Shown: positions 42,128 through 55,085, numbered from the stretch's first letter. The stretch is DNA of 64,000 nt from Spinellus fusiger (GCA_025094145.1 JALLLS010000106.1:40001-104000), one strand, 5' to 3'. Made by a program: numbers and translations. Notes: generated by a model from the letters alone, not told the origin.

Positions 42128-45100
42128 ACCCTCTCTTTCTTTGCTATTCCACACTTTTTATTTAATTCTCAGCCAAATCTTACAACTTGTTTTTAGAATT
42201 GGCTCATCTTTGGACACAACATACATCAGTCTCCAACACACCTGAATCCGTTTTTACTTTTGACAGATCCATTCTATCCATAAAGATATCTACTTTTCTA
42301 ATTTTTGACCCTCCAAGACCACCATACAGCAACACACAGCAAACTTTTCACCTCGCCAGTCGCCCCTTAAAATAATTGGCGCCAGCAAGTCACGTGACAC
42401 CAACACTCTGAAGCCTGTAGATAGGCTTATGAAGCACTTGTGAGATGAATTCTTAACCAATTTGCACCATTTAAAGTGCAAAAGATGCAGCCAGACTGGT
42501 AAGATTGCCATGAATGGTAGTAACTCTTGCTCTGGTGCCCCACAGTTTTGTTGCAGGTGCCTGCAAACATTCTCTGCCTCTGTCATGCAAGATATGCTTA
42601 ACAAAATCCAGAACAGGGTGCCATCTGTTGTGTCTCCCGTCTCTGCCTCTGTCTCTGCTCCTGTGCCTGCACCTTCTGTTTCTTCTGGCAGTGATGTCAG
42701 TATTCCGCCAAGTGTCCTGGCCAAATGTGACCACACTTTTCTGTCAGAGGACAGCATGGATGGTGCCTCTTTCCAACTTGGTTCCCAAGATGACTTCCAG
42801 ACCATGGTCCTGGAACAGCTCAAGGTCCAGGGTGCCTGCCTTACTGCTCTGGAGTGTGTCCAAGCAGAGAACATCAAGCTGAGAGAGTCTCTGGCAGCTG
42901 CAGAGAAGAAGATTGAGGAGCTTCTCAAGTTGGTTTCTTCTGGTACTTCTTCTGCTCCTGGTGCTTCTTCTGTTCCTGGTGTGCCTGTCCTTTCTGCCTT
43001 TCCTCCTCTTGCTGCCTCCACCTTCACAAAGGGATCCTATGCCAAGGCTGCTGCTGCTGGTGCCTCCAAGGCTAGGCCTCAAAAGAAGAAGGTTGTTACA
43101 GCCAAGGCTATTGCTGCTGTTGTCCATGGGATGACAGTTAAAGAAGATGCTGATCCTGGATTCCAAGTCCTGTATGTGCCCAATGCTGTTTGTCTGCCTC
43201 TGAAGGAGCAAAGAGCCTGATTTAACAAGCTGAAGATTGACAACTCCAGAGTGCTGGACTTGCACTACCCAGACAGGAAGGTGATGGGAATGCTGGTGCA
43301 CAATGAATATGCTCCAGAGCTTACTGCAGTGCTTGATGGCTATGGTGTCAAGACCCTTGGCAACTTTGACCCCCTGGACCCAGTCCACCTGTGTGATCCC
43401 AAGCTGGCAACACTATCAGTGAGTGAATGCTCTGCCAAGGCCTTGTCTGTTCACAACAGCAGAATGATGAAAGCAGTTGCTTTCATCCATGCCCCTGTTC
43501 AGTTTGCTGTGGCCAAGTCCTTCTGCCAGCAAGGTTGGATTTCTGAAAAACAGCTGCATGACATTCTACCATCAAGGATGGACACTGACATGCTTGAGGC
43601 CTCCAGCACCTTCCACTCCTTTTCTGAACTATGAACCCAGTGACAATTACACTGTGGAATGCTAATGGTCTAGCAAAACAGACCATACCTATGCTTATGC
43701 ACCATGTTTCCTCCTTCTCCCTTGTCTTTATCACTGAGACTTGGCTTCTCCCCCCACATTCATTTCCCCTTTCTTGGCAGCAGCACCACAACTATGGTCA
43801 GTCTGTCCCCAATGCATTTCGTGGCAGTATGGGTATTTCACTCCTTATCAATCCCTCATTTCCTTACCCTGTTTCCCTTCTTCCATCATCATCCCCCTAT
43901 GTTCTATCATGTATTGTGTTTGACACTCTTATCCATTGTATATACCTTCCCCCTTCCCTCACTGACACTGATGCTCTTGCAGTTCTCTATGATCTTCCAT
44001 TGACACATGTTCAGGCATCCTCTACTATGATCTGTGGTGACTTGAATGCCAGGCTTGGGTTGTTTGTGGGTGACTCTGTGGTGACCAGGCATGGTACTCT
44101 TCTGTTGGACTAGCTGGTTGCATCTGGGATGGACTGCCTGAACAAGACTCATGCTTTTGGTGTGCCCACTTTGCTCTCTGGACGTGGTGGTAATGTATGC
44201 TCAAGTATCATTGACCTTTTTCTATGCTCCTCCCCCCTTATGAACCCATCTATGCATGTTTCCCTTGACATTTCTCTGGGCTCTGACCACAAAAAGATTC
44301 ATCTCACATTCACTCCTTCAATTATGCCCCCCTGCCCTTCCTCCTCTTCTCACCCCTGATTGCTCTGGAATCTCACCAAGCTTGGGCAGCCTGACTCTCT
44401 CAAGGTCTACAAAGATGTACTCACATGCTCAATGGACAGCCTTGTTGAGCAGTTTAGTGCTTTCATTTCGTCACCCTCTTCCCCTCCCTTGGACACCCTA
44501 TGCTCTATGTTTAGTTCTGCAATCCACAAGGCTCTGGATCAATCTGTTGGCAGGCGTGTTCCTAGGTCTGAGAGAAGAAACTGGTTCTGGAGCCAAGATG
44601 TCCAGGATGCCTTTGACTACCGTGAGAGGTACTACCAATGTTGGAGAAAGTCCTATGGTTTGAGCAAGGCTGTGTGCTGGGTGACCCACTCTGCTGCTTG
44701 TGTGGCATACAAGCATGCAGTCCAGAGACATAGGAGACAGATATGGAAGGAGTTCTGTACTTGTTTGGCAACCCAAGACTTTGGCAAGACCACAGCCAGT
44801 ATCAAGAGCATTAGGCAGAGCCAAAGGTCCAGTCCCTCTTTTCAGCATGTGGATGGTTCCCAAGAGGCTGCTAATAGCATGGCCTGTCACCTTGAGGCAA
44901 CATTCTCTGGTTCTTTTCTCCCTGCAGTCCCTAGACCAGACTGTACAGTGTCACTCACTTCTGCTGCTGCTATAGACTACACTTGTCCATTTGACAATCA
45001 TTCAGTAGAGTTGGCTCTCAAACATCTTCCTGCAAGAAAGGCTCCTGGTGTTGACCACCTGAGGGCTGAAATGCTGCATCCAGTTGCTGGTCTGGTGTCT

Positions 45101-47100
45101 CCTGCTCTGGCTCTTCTGTTTTGTCTGTGTTGGCAGTGAGATTCTGCTCCCTTGGCATGGCGTGTGGCACAGGTGGTACCTATCTACAAGAAGGGTGATG
45201 CTTCTGACCCTGGGAACTACAGACCCATCAGTCTTACCTCAATCTTGAGAAAGACCATGGAGTACTGCTTGGCTGGTGTTCTGCATAAGGTGTCCCCAAT
45301 GCTTGATCTTGCTCAAGGCAGTTTCAGAGTCCAGAGGAGTGCCCTGGATCAAGTCCTCTGTCTCCACAAGATTGTCCATCAACACACAAGTGTCTACAAG
45401 CAACCTCCAGTGCTGGCATTCCAGGACATCAAGTCTGCATATGACACAGTAGACAAGTCTGTTGTCTGGAATGCATTGCATCCCCAGGCATCAGATCCTC
45501 TACTAGCTCTGCTCCAGAGTCTGTTTGACAAGGTGAAAGTTGAGGTTTTGCTGTCAGGCACTACTTCTCTTCCCTTTCATCCATTGACTGGTGTTCTCCA
45601 AGGCTCAGTGCTGTCTCCCCACTTGTACTCTGTGTACATCAACAGTCTTTCCTTTGCTCTTTGTGCTGCTGGTGCTCTCTGTTCTACAGTCTTCTCACAG
45701 CCATCTACAAGTATAGTTGAAGGACACATAATTAACTCACTTTTGTTTGCAGATGATGTTGCCATCATTGCTACCCCTGAGGCCATGCCTGTGATACTTA
45801 ATTCTGCTGAGCAGCATTCCCTGGAGCTAGGATACAGGTGGAATCCCCTGAAGTGTGTTGTCTTGGACTTTGCCTCTGGAGTGTCAGGTGTGTCTAAGTA
45901 TTCTTTGTACTCTACACCCATCCCACTGGCTGCTTCATTTGTGTATCTTGGAGTGCTCTTTTCAAGCAAAGGAGCCATTGATCCTGGTCTTCTTCTGTCC
46001 CACAACTCTGCCTCTGCTCTGAGTAGCATGCATGTTCTCTCCTCTCTTGGTCTGAGTCCCTCTGGGTTCCCAAAGCTTCTCTCTCTGCACCTGTACAGGC
46101 AGTTCATCAGACCCAAGTTTGAGTATGGCCTGGCCATCACCTGCTTCACAGCCAAACAAGCCAAGTCTCTGGACAAGGCCCAAGACACATGTCTCAGGAT
46201 GATCTTTGGGGGTCACCCCACATCTTCTACAATGGTGATTCGTCACATGAGCAAGATGCCTAGTATGAGTGATAGAATTTTGACTCTTGGTGCCAAGCAT
46301 GTGTTCCGGGTGTTTACTCTGCCTGATGATGCTCTCTTTTCTCTACTCAGGCCCACTATCACCAACAATGCTCACCAGTGGTTCAAGCTTCTTGCCAACC
46401 CCATCTGGTTAAGTCTGCCAGTCCCTAGGGAAGATCAGCTGCCAAAGGTGCTTAAGGCCATGATTACTAGCCACCTACACCAAAGTTTTCTTGCTGCCAG
46501 ACAGTCCAAGGTTCTTCTCTCTGCTTGCTGTCTCTCTCTTGGTGTGGATCCTCTCTTGTGGCTGCCCATGACATCCTTGGAATGTAGTAGATTTCTCAGG
46601 TGGAGAATGGGTTGGTTGCCTGGCAAACCACGTCCTTGTGCCTGTGACCTACACCATACCAGTAGACACCATCTGATAGACTGCCTTGGGGTAGCTATTC
46701 GTCTTGGTGTGCTCTCAACCAGTCTGCCCAATCCAATTGACTTTGTGCTGAACCAGCTGCCAATGTCCAGGCCCAGAAACAACAACAAGACTCCCTTTTG
46801 GACCTGTGTGTGGCCAGTTCTCTGCTGCATTATGGTAGAGACGGACCAGATCTGCCTGCCAGATGGTGACTTTACAACCTCACTGGATGAAGACCATGGT
46901 GCCCTTCTTTTGAGGTGGCATGGCTTTTTTCTGCTAAAAATTTGGACTTGCCAAGTGGTGCCAATAGCCAACACAACACCCCTCATGGACCAAAACAACA
47001 GTGTAATGCAATACCTTTTTGTTTGTACTTTTCAGCAGCCAAGTACAAATCTGTGCCTTTGTCTGCCCCCAACACCACTCATGGCACCTTATCATGCACC
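42128..47100 (+). mobile_element. tRNA-linked LINE, copy B (near full length, decayed)
   Basis: Starts ACCCTCTCTTTCT next to the tRNA-Val 5' end, has an approximately 300-bp leader, ORF1 and ORF2 in ATGA overlap, and ends near 47.1 kb where another LINE begins. Five in-frame stops and no frameshift were seen. CpG looks very scarce. Confidence 0.85.
42429..43634 (+). pseudogene. LINE copy B ORF1, with two nonsense codons
   Basis: The frame from the ATG at 42429 has TGA at 42441-42443 and 43218-43220. Near the N-terminus is a zinc-ribbon-like CKRC...FCCRC arrangement, not seen in copies A and C. It is followed by a Val/Ser/Pro-rich stretch, a coiled coil (ENIKLRESLAAAEKKIEELL) and the family domain: VLDLHYPDRKVMGMLVHNEY and FDPLDPVHLCDPKLATLS. 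The stop overlaps the ORF2 start. Both TGA codons would fit CGA (Arg) by a single C-to-T change, though the ancestor is unknown. Confidence 0.8.
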
Positions 47101-47170
47101 CTTTGAGTCTGGAAACAGGCATCCAGAAAACACCCCTGTATGTATTTTGATGCCACCTTGGTGTTGGTGA
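43631..47170 (+). pseudogene. LINE copy B ORF2 (endonuclease-reverse transcriptase), broken
   Basis: Starts VTITLWNANGLAKQTIP. Endonuclease signatures: FITETWLLPP, MICGDLNARLG, SIIDLFL and SLGSDHKK. RT signatures: RKAPGVDHLRAEML, VVPIYKKGDASDPGNYRPIS, LAFQDIKSAYDTVDKS, VLQGSVLSPHLYSVYINSL and the catalytic SLLFADDVAII. A C-terminal RWRMGWLPGKPRPCAC...HHLIDC segment may be a zinc-binding tail. Stops at 44111 (TAG), 44357 (TGA) and 45137 (TGA) all lie in one frame. The RT core from 45152 to 47170 is open for 672 codons. Confidence 0.88.
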
Positions 47171-48186
47171 CAGCAGCAGCCTTCTATAGAGAGGCTAGAA
47201 TAGTTTTTCTAGTGGGTGTGGGTCTTGGAATAACCACCCACAAAAAAGGATTTCAGACTATAGTAGAAGTCTTCCTTAAGTCAGAGGATCAGTGCCTAGA
47301 GATCTGTAATGGAGAGGACCTTTTAGTAGATTGGGTCACTCTGAAGGCACACCCTGCTTTGCCTGACAACTGCAAAGTGACAAGGATAGCACTTAAGAAT
47401 CTTCCTATTGAAGATGCTGAAAATGTTTGTTTATGGCTAGAAAAGTCTCTTGGGCCCTATGGGTGGATACTTGAACTTGGTCTGCATGTTGAGGAACATG
47501 ACAGCTGGTTCATGGGCCAAGGATATGCCTTTATTTCCTTTTCTACTTCTTCTGCTTCTGCTTCTTCCTTTTTGCCACTAAGCCACCAGATGGAGTGGTT
47601 TGATGGCTCCAGTACCTTTTTTGCTACTTGGCAAGATATGCCTAGTTTCTGTCAATACTGTCACATTGCAGATCACTTGCATGAAGACTGTCCAATTTGT
47701 CCTTGTCATCTATGCTTTGGATGTAATTCTGAGGGTCATATTGCAGCCCAATGTTCTCAAAATAGAGAGGACTTAGGCTGTAAAAAGCCTAAGATTCAGA
47801 AGAATAAGCTCACTATTGTACCCAATGCATCTGACTCTTCTGACACTTCTCTTACTACCACCAACATGACTGCTACTCATAAAGCCTCTAATGAGCCAAC
47901 ATCTTCTCTTGACACTGTAGTTCCTAATACTCCTTCTGCTCATGGGAATATTACTACTCTTGAAAATGCTGTTGCTCCCACTGTGTCTACTTCTGCTGAA
48001 GTCACTAATGTTACAGATGACAGTGTATTTACAGAAGAACATATGGTTCTAGATCCTTCTGTCACTGAGTAATTGGTGTCCCCAAAATCTTCAATCAATA
48101 CATTCTCTTTGAATACTTTTCCTAAATTACCTTCTCCATCTCACTATCCAGCTTGCAAGCACAACAAACCTATTAGATACCAATGA
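47140..48186 (+). pseudogene. CCHC-type LINE ORF1 with premature stop
   Basis: Reads KVTRIALKNLPIEDAENVCL (RRM-like) and then CQYCHIADHLHEDC and CFGCNSEGHIAAQC (zinc knuckles), followed by a Thr/Ser-rich tail. The present stop is TAA at 48070. If that codon is read through, the frame stays open for 38 more codons to a TGA that overlaps the ORF2 ATG. A CAA-to-TAA change is therefore the likely cause of truncation. The 5' end is probably incomplete, since the region before 47230 is shared with the end of copy B. Confidence 0.75.
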
Positions 48187-50040
48187 ATAGTACAACCCTA
48201 CTAGACATTGGCACTCTCAATTGTAGAGGCCTTCAAAAACTGCACTGCCCAGACCATCAACAACTTTTTATTAGATACTTACACTCACTTTTTTCTCAGA
48301 TTCTTGTTTTACAAGAAACTCATGCTTCTTCACTTGCTATACAATCCACTCTCAACATGGAATTTCAAACTACCCATAGTGTCTGGTCACAGCACTGTGG
48401 TATAGTTTCTCTTGACCCTAACCTTATCATTACACCTTCCTTTATTACTAGGGATGGAAGAGCAATTTTTGTTACAATATCTCACTGCTAGGACAAATTT
48501 GCTCCTTTATATTTGTTAGGCATCTATGCCCCATCTTCATCCACTCCTTGACATCTTTTCTTTGAGAATTTGATGAAACTACCAATCTTTGACTCTCCTA
48601 CTTCTTGCATCATTCTGGCTGGCAATTTCAACTATTCTTACAACTTATGCTCTACAGCCAGACATATTCTTGCACCATCTGAGTGGCTATGCCTTATTGC
48701 TTTGAGATTTGTGGATGGTGTGAACCTCCCTCAAGGGCCCTTTACTCCCACTTATTGTTGCAGTAATTCAGCTACCTGTATTGACTATATCTTTGTCTCT
48801 ACCAATTTTTCTCCTTTCTTAAAGTCATCTAATGTACAGTTCATTAAGTCTACTTGGACAGACCATGCATTGGTTTCTATCTGTTTGTTTCTTGGACCTT
48901 CTCCCCAAGGTCATGGTGTGGCAAGCTAGTCCAGTACTGGCTTCTGTTCCTGTATATCAACATTGTCTCCAGAATGTCCTGACCAACTTTATACCTCAAT
49001 GGGATACCTGGGATTCTCTACAAGAACAATGGGATGCCACCAAGAGGATGATTGTGAGGATCACCAAGAAGTATGGTAAACAACATGCAGCATGACGTGT
49101 TGAACACCTTGAGGCCCTCCATAAGAAGCACTCACATATCATTACTACTTTGTCCCCTGCTCCAACTCTTCTTCCTGTGAAACAGAATATTGGTGCTATG
49201 CAACAAGAGATAGCTACCATTGTGGCTTTCAAGGCTGGCCACCATTGGAGAGAGAATGGAGAAATATATACCAGATATTTGAAAAGAACAATAGAGCATT
49301 GCCAGACACACAAAATGATGCCACCAATCATCCACCCTGATACTTCAGAACTGTGTGACTCACCCACTACAATGACCTCAGCAGATCAGGCATTCTATAA
49401 ACAGCTATACACACCAGAGCCTATAGAGGAAGCTGCAATTGATCAGTTATTGTCAGCCATCCCAGAGGGGTGTTATATTTCTGTTGAAGATGCAAGCTAT
49501 ATCTCTAGTCCTTTTGTGCTTGAAGAAGTTCTTTAGGGAGTTTGTTGTGTGCCTTCTGGAAGCAGTCTGGGGCCAGATAGAATACCTTATGAGATTCTAG
49601 CATTAGTGCTTCACCATTGAGAATACCAGGATCTACTTGTTTGAGTCTACTTGGATGTTTTTACTGGGATATTCCCTGACAGATGGCAGCACACTTGTGT
49701 GTCCCTTCTTCCTAAAAAGGGTGATCTTGCTAACTTGGCCAATTTGCACTCTATTTCACTTATTAACACAGATGCCAAGACATTTAGTAGACTTTTGAAA
49801 GCTTGAATCATTCCAATAAATCAACCACTGATCACTAGAAACCTGGCAGGCTTCATGCATGATTGTTTTATTACTGATAATGGTCTGCTTACTAGCTTGA
49901 TTATGGAAGATGCTTATACATTTGATAATCCTGGAATTGGCCTTCTTCTTGATCATGAAAAGCATACATGTAAGGGACCACTGGGATTACATAGGATAAT
50001 AGTGCTAGGTGTTGTGCAAATAAGACAAGATATGGTAGAT
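48183..50040 (+). pseudogene. CCHC-type LINE ORF2, 3' truncated and stop-ridden
   Basis: Starts LLDIGTLNCRGLQKL. Endonuclease signatures ILVLQETHAS, ILAGNFNYSYN and CIDYIFVSTNF...WTDHALVSI are visible. Later RT text includes SSLGPDRIPYEI, VSLLPKKGDLANLANL and AGFMHDCFITDNGLL. At least seven in-frame stops occur (for example 48489, 48550, 48927, 49093, 49534 and 49618). No catalytic YADD box is left, because the element ends before it. Confidence 0.8.
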
Positions 50041-50141
50041 AGTATATGCTGATACCAGCTATTAGACTTACTCCATACTATCTTCTGTCTAATTTGCACA
50101 ACACCTAGCACTATTATCCTATGTAATCCCAGTGGTTCCTT
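49972..50141. repeat. 170-bp near-perfect palindrome
   Basis: The left arm 49972-50023 (CCACTGGGATTACATAGGAT, then GCTAGGTGTTGTGCAAAT) is repeated as its reverse complement at 50090-50141, with one mismatch in about 50 bp. Imperfect complementarity continues into the centre (AGATAGTAT...ATACTATCT). The inner part, CTAGGTGTTGTGCA.ATAAGACAAGATAT, recurs at 60720-60775. Confidence 0.85.
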
Positions 50142-51681
50142 GTACCTATAATTGAAGTCAATACACAGTAATAATTATGGTATTTAATATGAATATATTC
50201 ATTAGTTTATAAAATAAACAATGTGGTTTTTAATTTTTTTTTTGAATATATACTAATTTTTTTAGTTGGGTTGTCAAAAAAAAATCTCATAAAAAAATAT
50301 TATCAAAAAATATTTTATAAATAAATAAATTGAGTAAAGTCTTTCGTTTATACACGTTAAATTAATTCAATTAAAACATAATTTAATGTTAAAATTAATA
50401 AATATACATATACACGCATATAAAATAATCTATATATTTTTAAATAATTTATTTTTTATTAAAATACACATATCTTCGCAAAGCATTTATAATATTTTTT
50501 CTGCAATTCAATTGGGTTGCTGGTTTGGAATCAGCTGGTTTTTCTTAAGTATTATTCTATTGGAGATATTTCTACTACATTGTTTTATATTTTCACTTAA
50601 CTATTTTTTTCATATATATATTTACATTATTTTGTTTTCTGTGTACAGATGTTGTATTTCACTGCTAATATGTGTCTATTGTGTTTTGACATACATCTTT
50701 ATGCAATATCTTTGGGATTCAGTCATTATGTGTTCTGTACACTATACTACTGAATCTCTTTTTATCATATGAATGGAATATGTACTCAAGATTTTAGATA
50801 TTGATCACTATTATTTTAGGAGATATAAAATTGTTTTTATAATAACAATTAACTGCAATCAACAATTTCTTATCATAGTTCATAAGTATTGTATTCATAG
50901 TTTATAAAGAGATGTGTCTAATAGAAGAGCACTGATCATTTTACTGACATATAACATAAAGGCTGTGTGTTGATTTACCTTTAGAAGCCACAGCCTAGTA
51001 ATACAAGTGTTTGTATTCTTATTAGTACTAAAAAAGAAGTCTTCAGTGCATTGATTGCAATTGAGTAGTACATAAAGAGTTGTATTATTTACTTAATGTA
51101 TATCATCTAATTTTGGATAAAGTCCTGTCATTACTCAGTCTCTTTATTTACAATTCAGATATAATAGATACAGTTGGATACATTTTTTTATACTTTATAT
51201 TTGGCATCCTTCATAGTATTACAAAGCTCAAAGGCAAAAGGTGTGGTTTATGAATGTAATAGATATAGTTCTCAATTTGCTTTTGCTATTCATTGGGCAG
51301 GCTTATGTACTTTCTTCCAAGTTAGTTTGATTATGTTTTATAGTAACAAGTCTTATAGGATTCAGATGGTTTGTTCTTTATCCCCTTATTCCTACAATAG
51401 GAATGAGGTTATTTTTATAGTTCCACTATAACTTGCATACTCATTTAAATAACAGGGATTATCTTTTGTTTTCCAGAGACATGTATTCTCTTTTTTTTTT
51501 GTTATCTCATTAAAAATTTGATACTATCATTAATTTACAAAGGGTATAATAATAATTATCTAAAATTGAGATTGCTAATTTGTTAGTGGTTAAACTTGTT
51601 ATTTATTTAACAATCAATAGAAAGATCTTTCTGATTAATCTTTCTACTTCATATATAATAAATAATTTAAAGATAACTAGC
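50142..51681. other. Very AT-rich DNA, no gene
   Basis: Dominated by A/T runs. Open stretches are Ile/Phe/Tyr-rich, as expected from composition alone. Nothing assignable was found. Confidence 0.5.
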
Positions 51682-52185
51682 TGTGATGATCCAAATTCAA
51701 TCCAAAGATTCTCTATGAATAGGTCAACACAAGTAGTGTACTGTGATATTCAGAATACTCTATGAAAGCTTGAGTGCACACAAGTGACATAGTACATCTC
51801 TGTATCATCTCACTGATTGGTTATAACTACAAATCACCTTCTAAAGCTCAATTTATTATTGGACACTTAATGAGCTGCCTTTATCTATAAATCCTTAGTA
51901 TATTAAATAAAACCTATCAGTGTCAATTGAGTAAAGACTCATAATAATTAATGGTTTCAATAATGGAGTGCTTATCCCAGGAACCAACCATAGGGTTGAA
52001 TCTAATAATACTACAACTAAGTAAAACATATGAGCCAACCATAAGGTGGCAGTTATTAATACTACCATAAGGTAGAAGCCACTGAAGGATAAGCACCCAC
52101 CAAAAGTATAAATAGTGAACCTTTCTTTACTCAATAAAAATTATCTTTGTTCAGTCTTGTTAATCTACCTGTCTGAACAATCTCA
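51682..52185 (+). repeat. Solo LTR copy 4 (shortest)
   Basis: 504 bp, from TGTGATGATCC to AACAATCTCA. The left flank is CTAGC and the right flank CAAGG. The right flank is the start of the Plavaka-like C-terminal fragment. The CAAGG reappears as CCTTG beside LTR copy 6, see findings. Confidence 0.88.
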
Positions 52186-53104
52186 CAAGGTGAGATATTG
52201 CATGCAAGAGTTAGTTGCTGCAATCATCCAGTATGATTCCCTGCCAGCCTTAAAGAAGTCTTTGAAGAAGACAGTCATTAGCAGTACTTTAAAAATGCAT
52301 CTGCTCAGTCATCTACATGAAGACATCTTGCATTTCAGATCTCCCATCCACTATGAGACTGAGAGAGAAGAGCAGTATAACAAGTTTATCAGAGAACATA
52401 TACTGCACACCAACCACCAATTGCCCTCCTGTGATGTTGCAATTTTCTTTGGGAAGAAATGCATTTCCATGCATATCTTCCAAGGTGGATACTGGCAAGT
52501 GTCTGGTCATGGTGGCCTCTTCACTGCTGGTGCCAAGGTAAAGCTGTTCCAAGAGTTCTGTCTTCTTGTTCTCTCCTGCAAGCTTACTGACAACAACAAC
52601 AGCTCCAAAAGCATTGTTGTTGGTCTGGCTGGTCTCTTTTCCTTTTCTTCTGGTGCTTCCCCCATCTTTGGTAAGATTGTTGCCATTGACAGAAAAAAGA
52701 ATATGGCCACCATTGTGCCATACAACTTTCAATTAGCCTCTGATCAAACTCCATCTACCCACCTGCAATATCTTACCTTGGCTGTAGAAAGCCCTAACTC
52801 TCACACTATTTTTTCCTTGGGTCAAAAGGATAGCATTGGAAACAATGTTGTCTTGCCCTTGAGCACCACTGTTGAGGTGAGCTATGATGGTGTAGTAGTT
52901 GTAGAGGCAGTTGACATTCAGTCAATGAATGAATGCACTGTGCTCAATGTAAGTAAGTTTGGCTCTCTCTTTTGGACAATGACCACTGGAATTAATTCTG
53001 TGTGTCCCACAATAATTTTTTTAAAACATTGTTATGCTGCAAATACTGTGGGCTTAAGGATAACACATTATGCTAAGAGAGGAATATCAGTGACTGAGTT
53101 ATAA
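52186..53104 (+). pseudogene. Plavaka/TNP2-like transposase, C-terminal fragment
   Basis: Coding from the LTR junction reads VRYCMQELVAAIIQYDSLPA and LKMHLLSHLHEDILHFRSPI, then HYETEREEQYNKFIREHILH and LPSCDVAIFFGKKCISMHIF. The HLLSHL...F.P..HYETE...NKFIRE pattern is typical of fungal Plavaka-type (CACTA-like) transposases near their C-terminus. About 305 codons are open to the TAA at 53102-53104. The matching N-terminal part is in opposite orientation at 57.9-59.3 kb. Confidence 0.7.
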
Positions 53105-53711
53105 TCTTGGGGTGATTCTTGTTCTATTTTTTGTCTTTACAGCCAATTTTCTACTTTATAATTGCAAAGTCAATTATCTTTGTTCTGATAGGCAGGCAGA
53201 GTTTGAAATCGACCATCTGGACAACAAAAAGGCATTTTCAAACACATTAGCCAATCATAAGATAGCCATACAAGTTGGTAGTAGTTAATTCCTAACCCAT
53301 AATGTCTATCAGTTATATTGGTAAATTAATAGTAATAATAACCTAATTAATTTATAGAATCTAGAGTAGTTATCTCAATATCAAACTATAAAATTACTGT
53401 CAATAAATGACAGGTTTAATGTATTTTTGAATTTGTTAATATCCATCTTAATTATAAGGTTGGCCAACAAAGATAGTTGGACAACAGGACTGTTAAATTC
53501 CAAAGAAGAATTATCAGACTTAAGAGCAAGATACTTTATTAAAACAATTTTGACTTGTCTATTAATACTAAATAGACAGGAGACTGTATTATTATGAATA
53601 ATCTGTTATTGCTTTTCAGATGCCTGTTAACTATAGATTATGTTGTAAAAAGGAGACAACTTAATAATCAGTCTGTTGTTGTTGTTGTTGTTGTTGTTGT
53701 TATTTCCATTA

Positions 53712-55085
53712 GACTAAGAAGGTCATCAAAGTTTCAAGACTAACCTTGAAGAAGTACCTCAATGAGATGAGCTTCAACTCTTTTAGTTCAGTGATCAATC
53801 CTGTTCTCACCATGAAACATAAAGAGGTAAAGCTCCAATAGGCTTGTGAGCACATTGACTGGACACTCAGGCAGTGGCAAGCAGTTGTCTAGTCTAATAA
53901 GTTTAGTGCATAGCTAATGAGTCTTAACAAAGGCTTCAAAGTCATTAGGCATTATGGCACAGCTTTTCAGCCTAATATTTTCCTAGAAACAAGGAAGTTT
54001 GAAGATAGTGAAGTAATGGTATAATCTGCTTCACTGGGAGGGCGTTGGAAGATTGACCATAGAAGAGGGCTGAATAAACTATAAAAATTACATCATGGTA
54101 TTTGATGTCTACTTTTCTGAGATCAATTGTCTCTCTCTCACCCATAAAGCCTGATTGTTGTGTTCTGACTTCAATCCAAAGATTCTCTATGAATAGGTTA
54201 ACACAAGTAGTGTGCTGTGATATTCAGAATACTCTATGAAAGCTTGAGTGCACACAAGTATCATAGTACATCTCTGTATCATCTCACTGATTGGTTGTAA
54301 CTACAAATCAACCTTCTAAGCTCAAATTATTATCAGACACTTAATGAGCTGCCTTCATCTATAAATCCTTAGTGGATTAAATAAGACCTATCAAAGGCAA
54401 TTAAAAGTGAAGACATAATAGATGGCTCTATAATGGTGTGCTTATTCAATGAACCAACCATAAGGCTCCAACATGTAGTCTACCATTAGGTAGAACAGCT
54501 ACACCAACCATAAAGCTACACCTATGTAAACTACCATAGGATAAATCATCTATACCAACCATACAGTTGCATCTATCAATAAGCTATGCCATGGACTAAT
54601 CATTAACTACCAAAAGGTAGAATGCCACTGAAGGATAAGCACCCACAAAAAGTATAAATAATGAACCACTCTTCACTTAATAAAAATTATCTTTGTTCAG
54701 TCTCATTATTTTCTACTTGTCTGAATAATCACACTGATATTAATTTCTGGCTACAGGAAGACAATGCTAGACCACATACAAGCAAGACAAATTGTAAATG
54801 GAGGGCATCAAAGAGTGTGGAAACAATTATTTACTAGCCCTCACAAAGTTCTGATCTCAATCCATTAAGCATCTGTAGGCTTACCTCAAGAGAATTATCA
54901 GGAAGACCAGGATGGTTTATACCACCAAGAAGAATTTAGAGGTGGCCCTGATGCTGGAATGAGGTAAAATATCAAAAAGTGACAGATTCCCTTATTGCCA
55001 GCATTGGACAGAGATGCCAGGCTGTGATGGATATTATTAACTGATAGTAGTTTCCAATTAACCTTGTAATAAAACCATTGTTGTG
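53712..55085 (+). pseudogene. Tc1-like transposase, heavily mutated
   Basis: Pieces readable on the plus strand: KKVIKVSRLTLKKYLNEMSF, ACEHIDWTLRQWQAVV, then stop-SNKF where Tc1 relatives have a Trp-Ser-Asp-Glu stretch. After the LTR come LQEDNARPHTSKT and SSDLNPLSI. W-to-stop, D-to-N and E-to-K at the first catalytic site are all G-to-A changes on this strand. The frame is unusable. Confidence 0.7.
54156..54733 (+). repeat. Solo LTR copy 5 with perfect target duplication
   Basis: Runs from TGTTGTGTTCTGAC to AATAATCACA, flanked by CTGAT on both sides (54151-54155 and 54734-54738). This perfect 5-bp duplication fixes the LTR boundaries for the family. Confidence 0.93.

Larger units (their letters stand above)
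47140..50040 (+). mobile_element. Second CCHC-type LINE, truncated at both ends
   Basis: Follows copy B with no spacer. ORF1 ends in an ATGA overlap with ORF2, as in the 30.6-kb LINE. ORF2 breaks off at about 50040 inside a long palindrome. Many in-frame stops make this the most decayed of the LINEs with both ORFs. Confidence 0.8.

Noticed and set aside
50386..50772. 128-codon Ile/Phe/Tyr-rich frame
   Set aside because: Its composition matches random translation of extremely AT-rich DNA, with no family features.
51682..54733. A complete LTR retrotransposon between LTR copies 4 and 5
   Set aside because: They are in the same orientation, but the interior is a Plavaka-like fragment and part of a Tc1 element. 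Copy 5 has its own target duplication.
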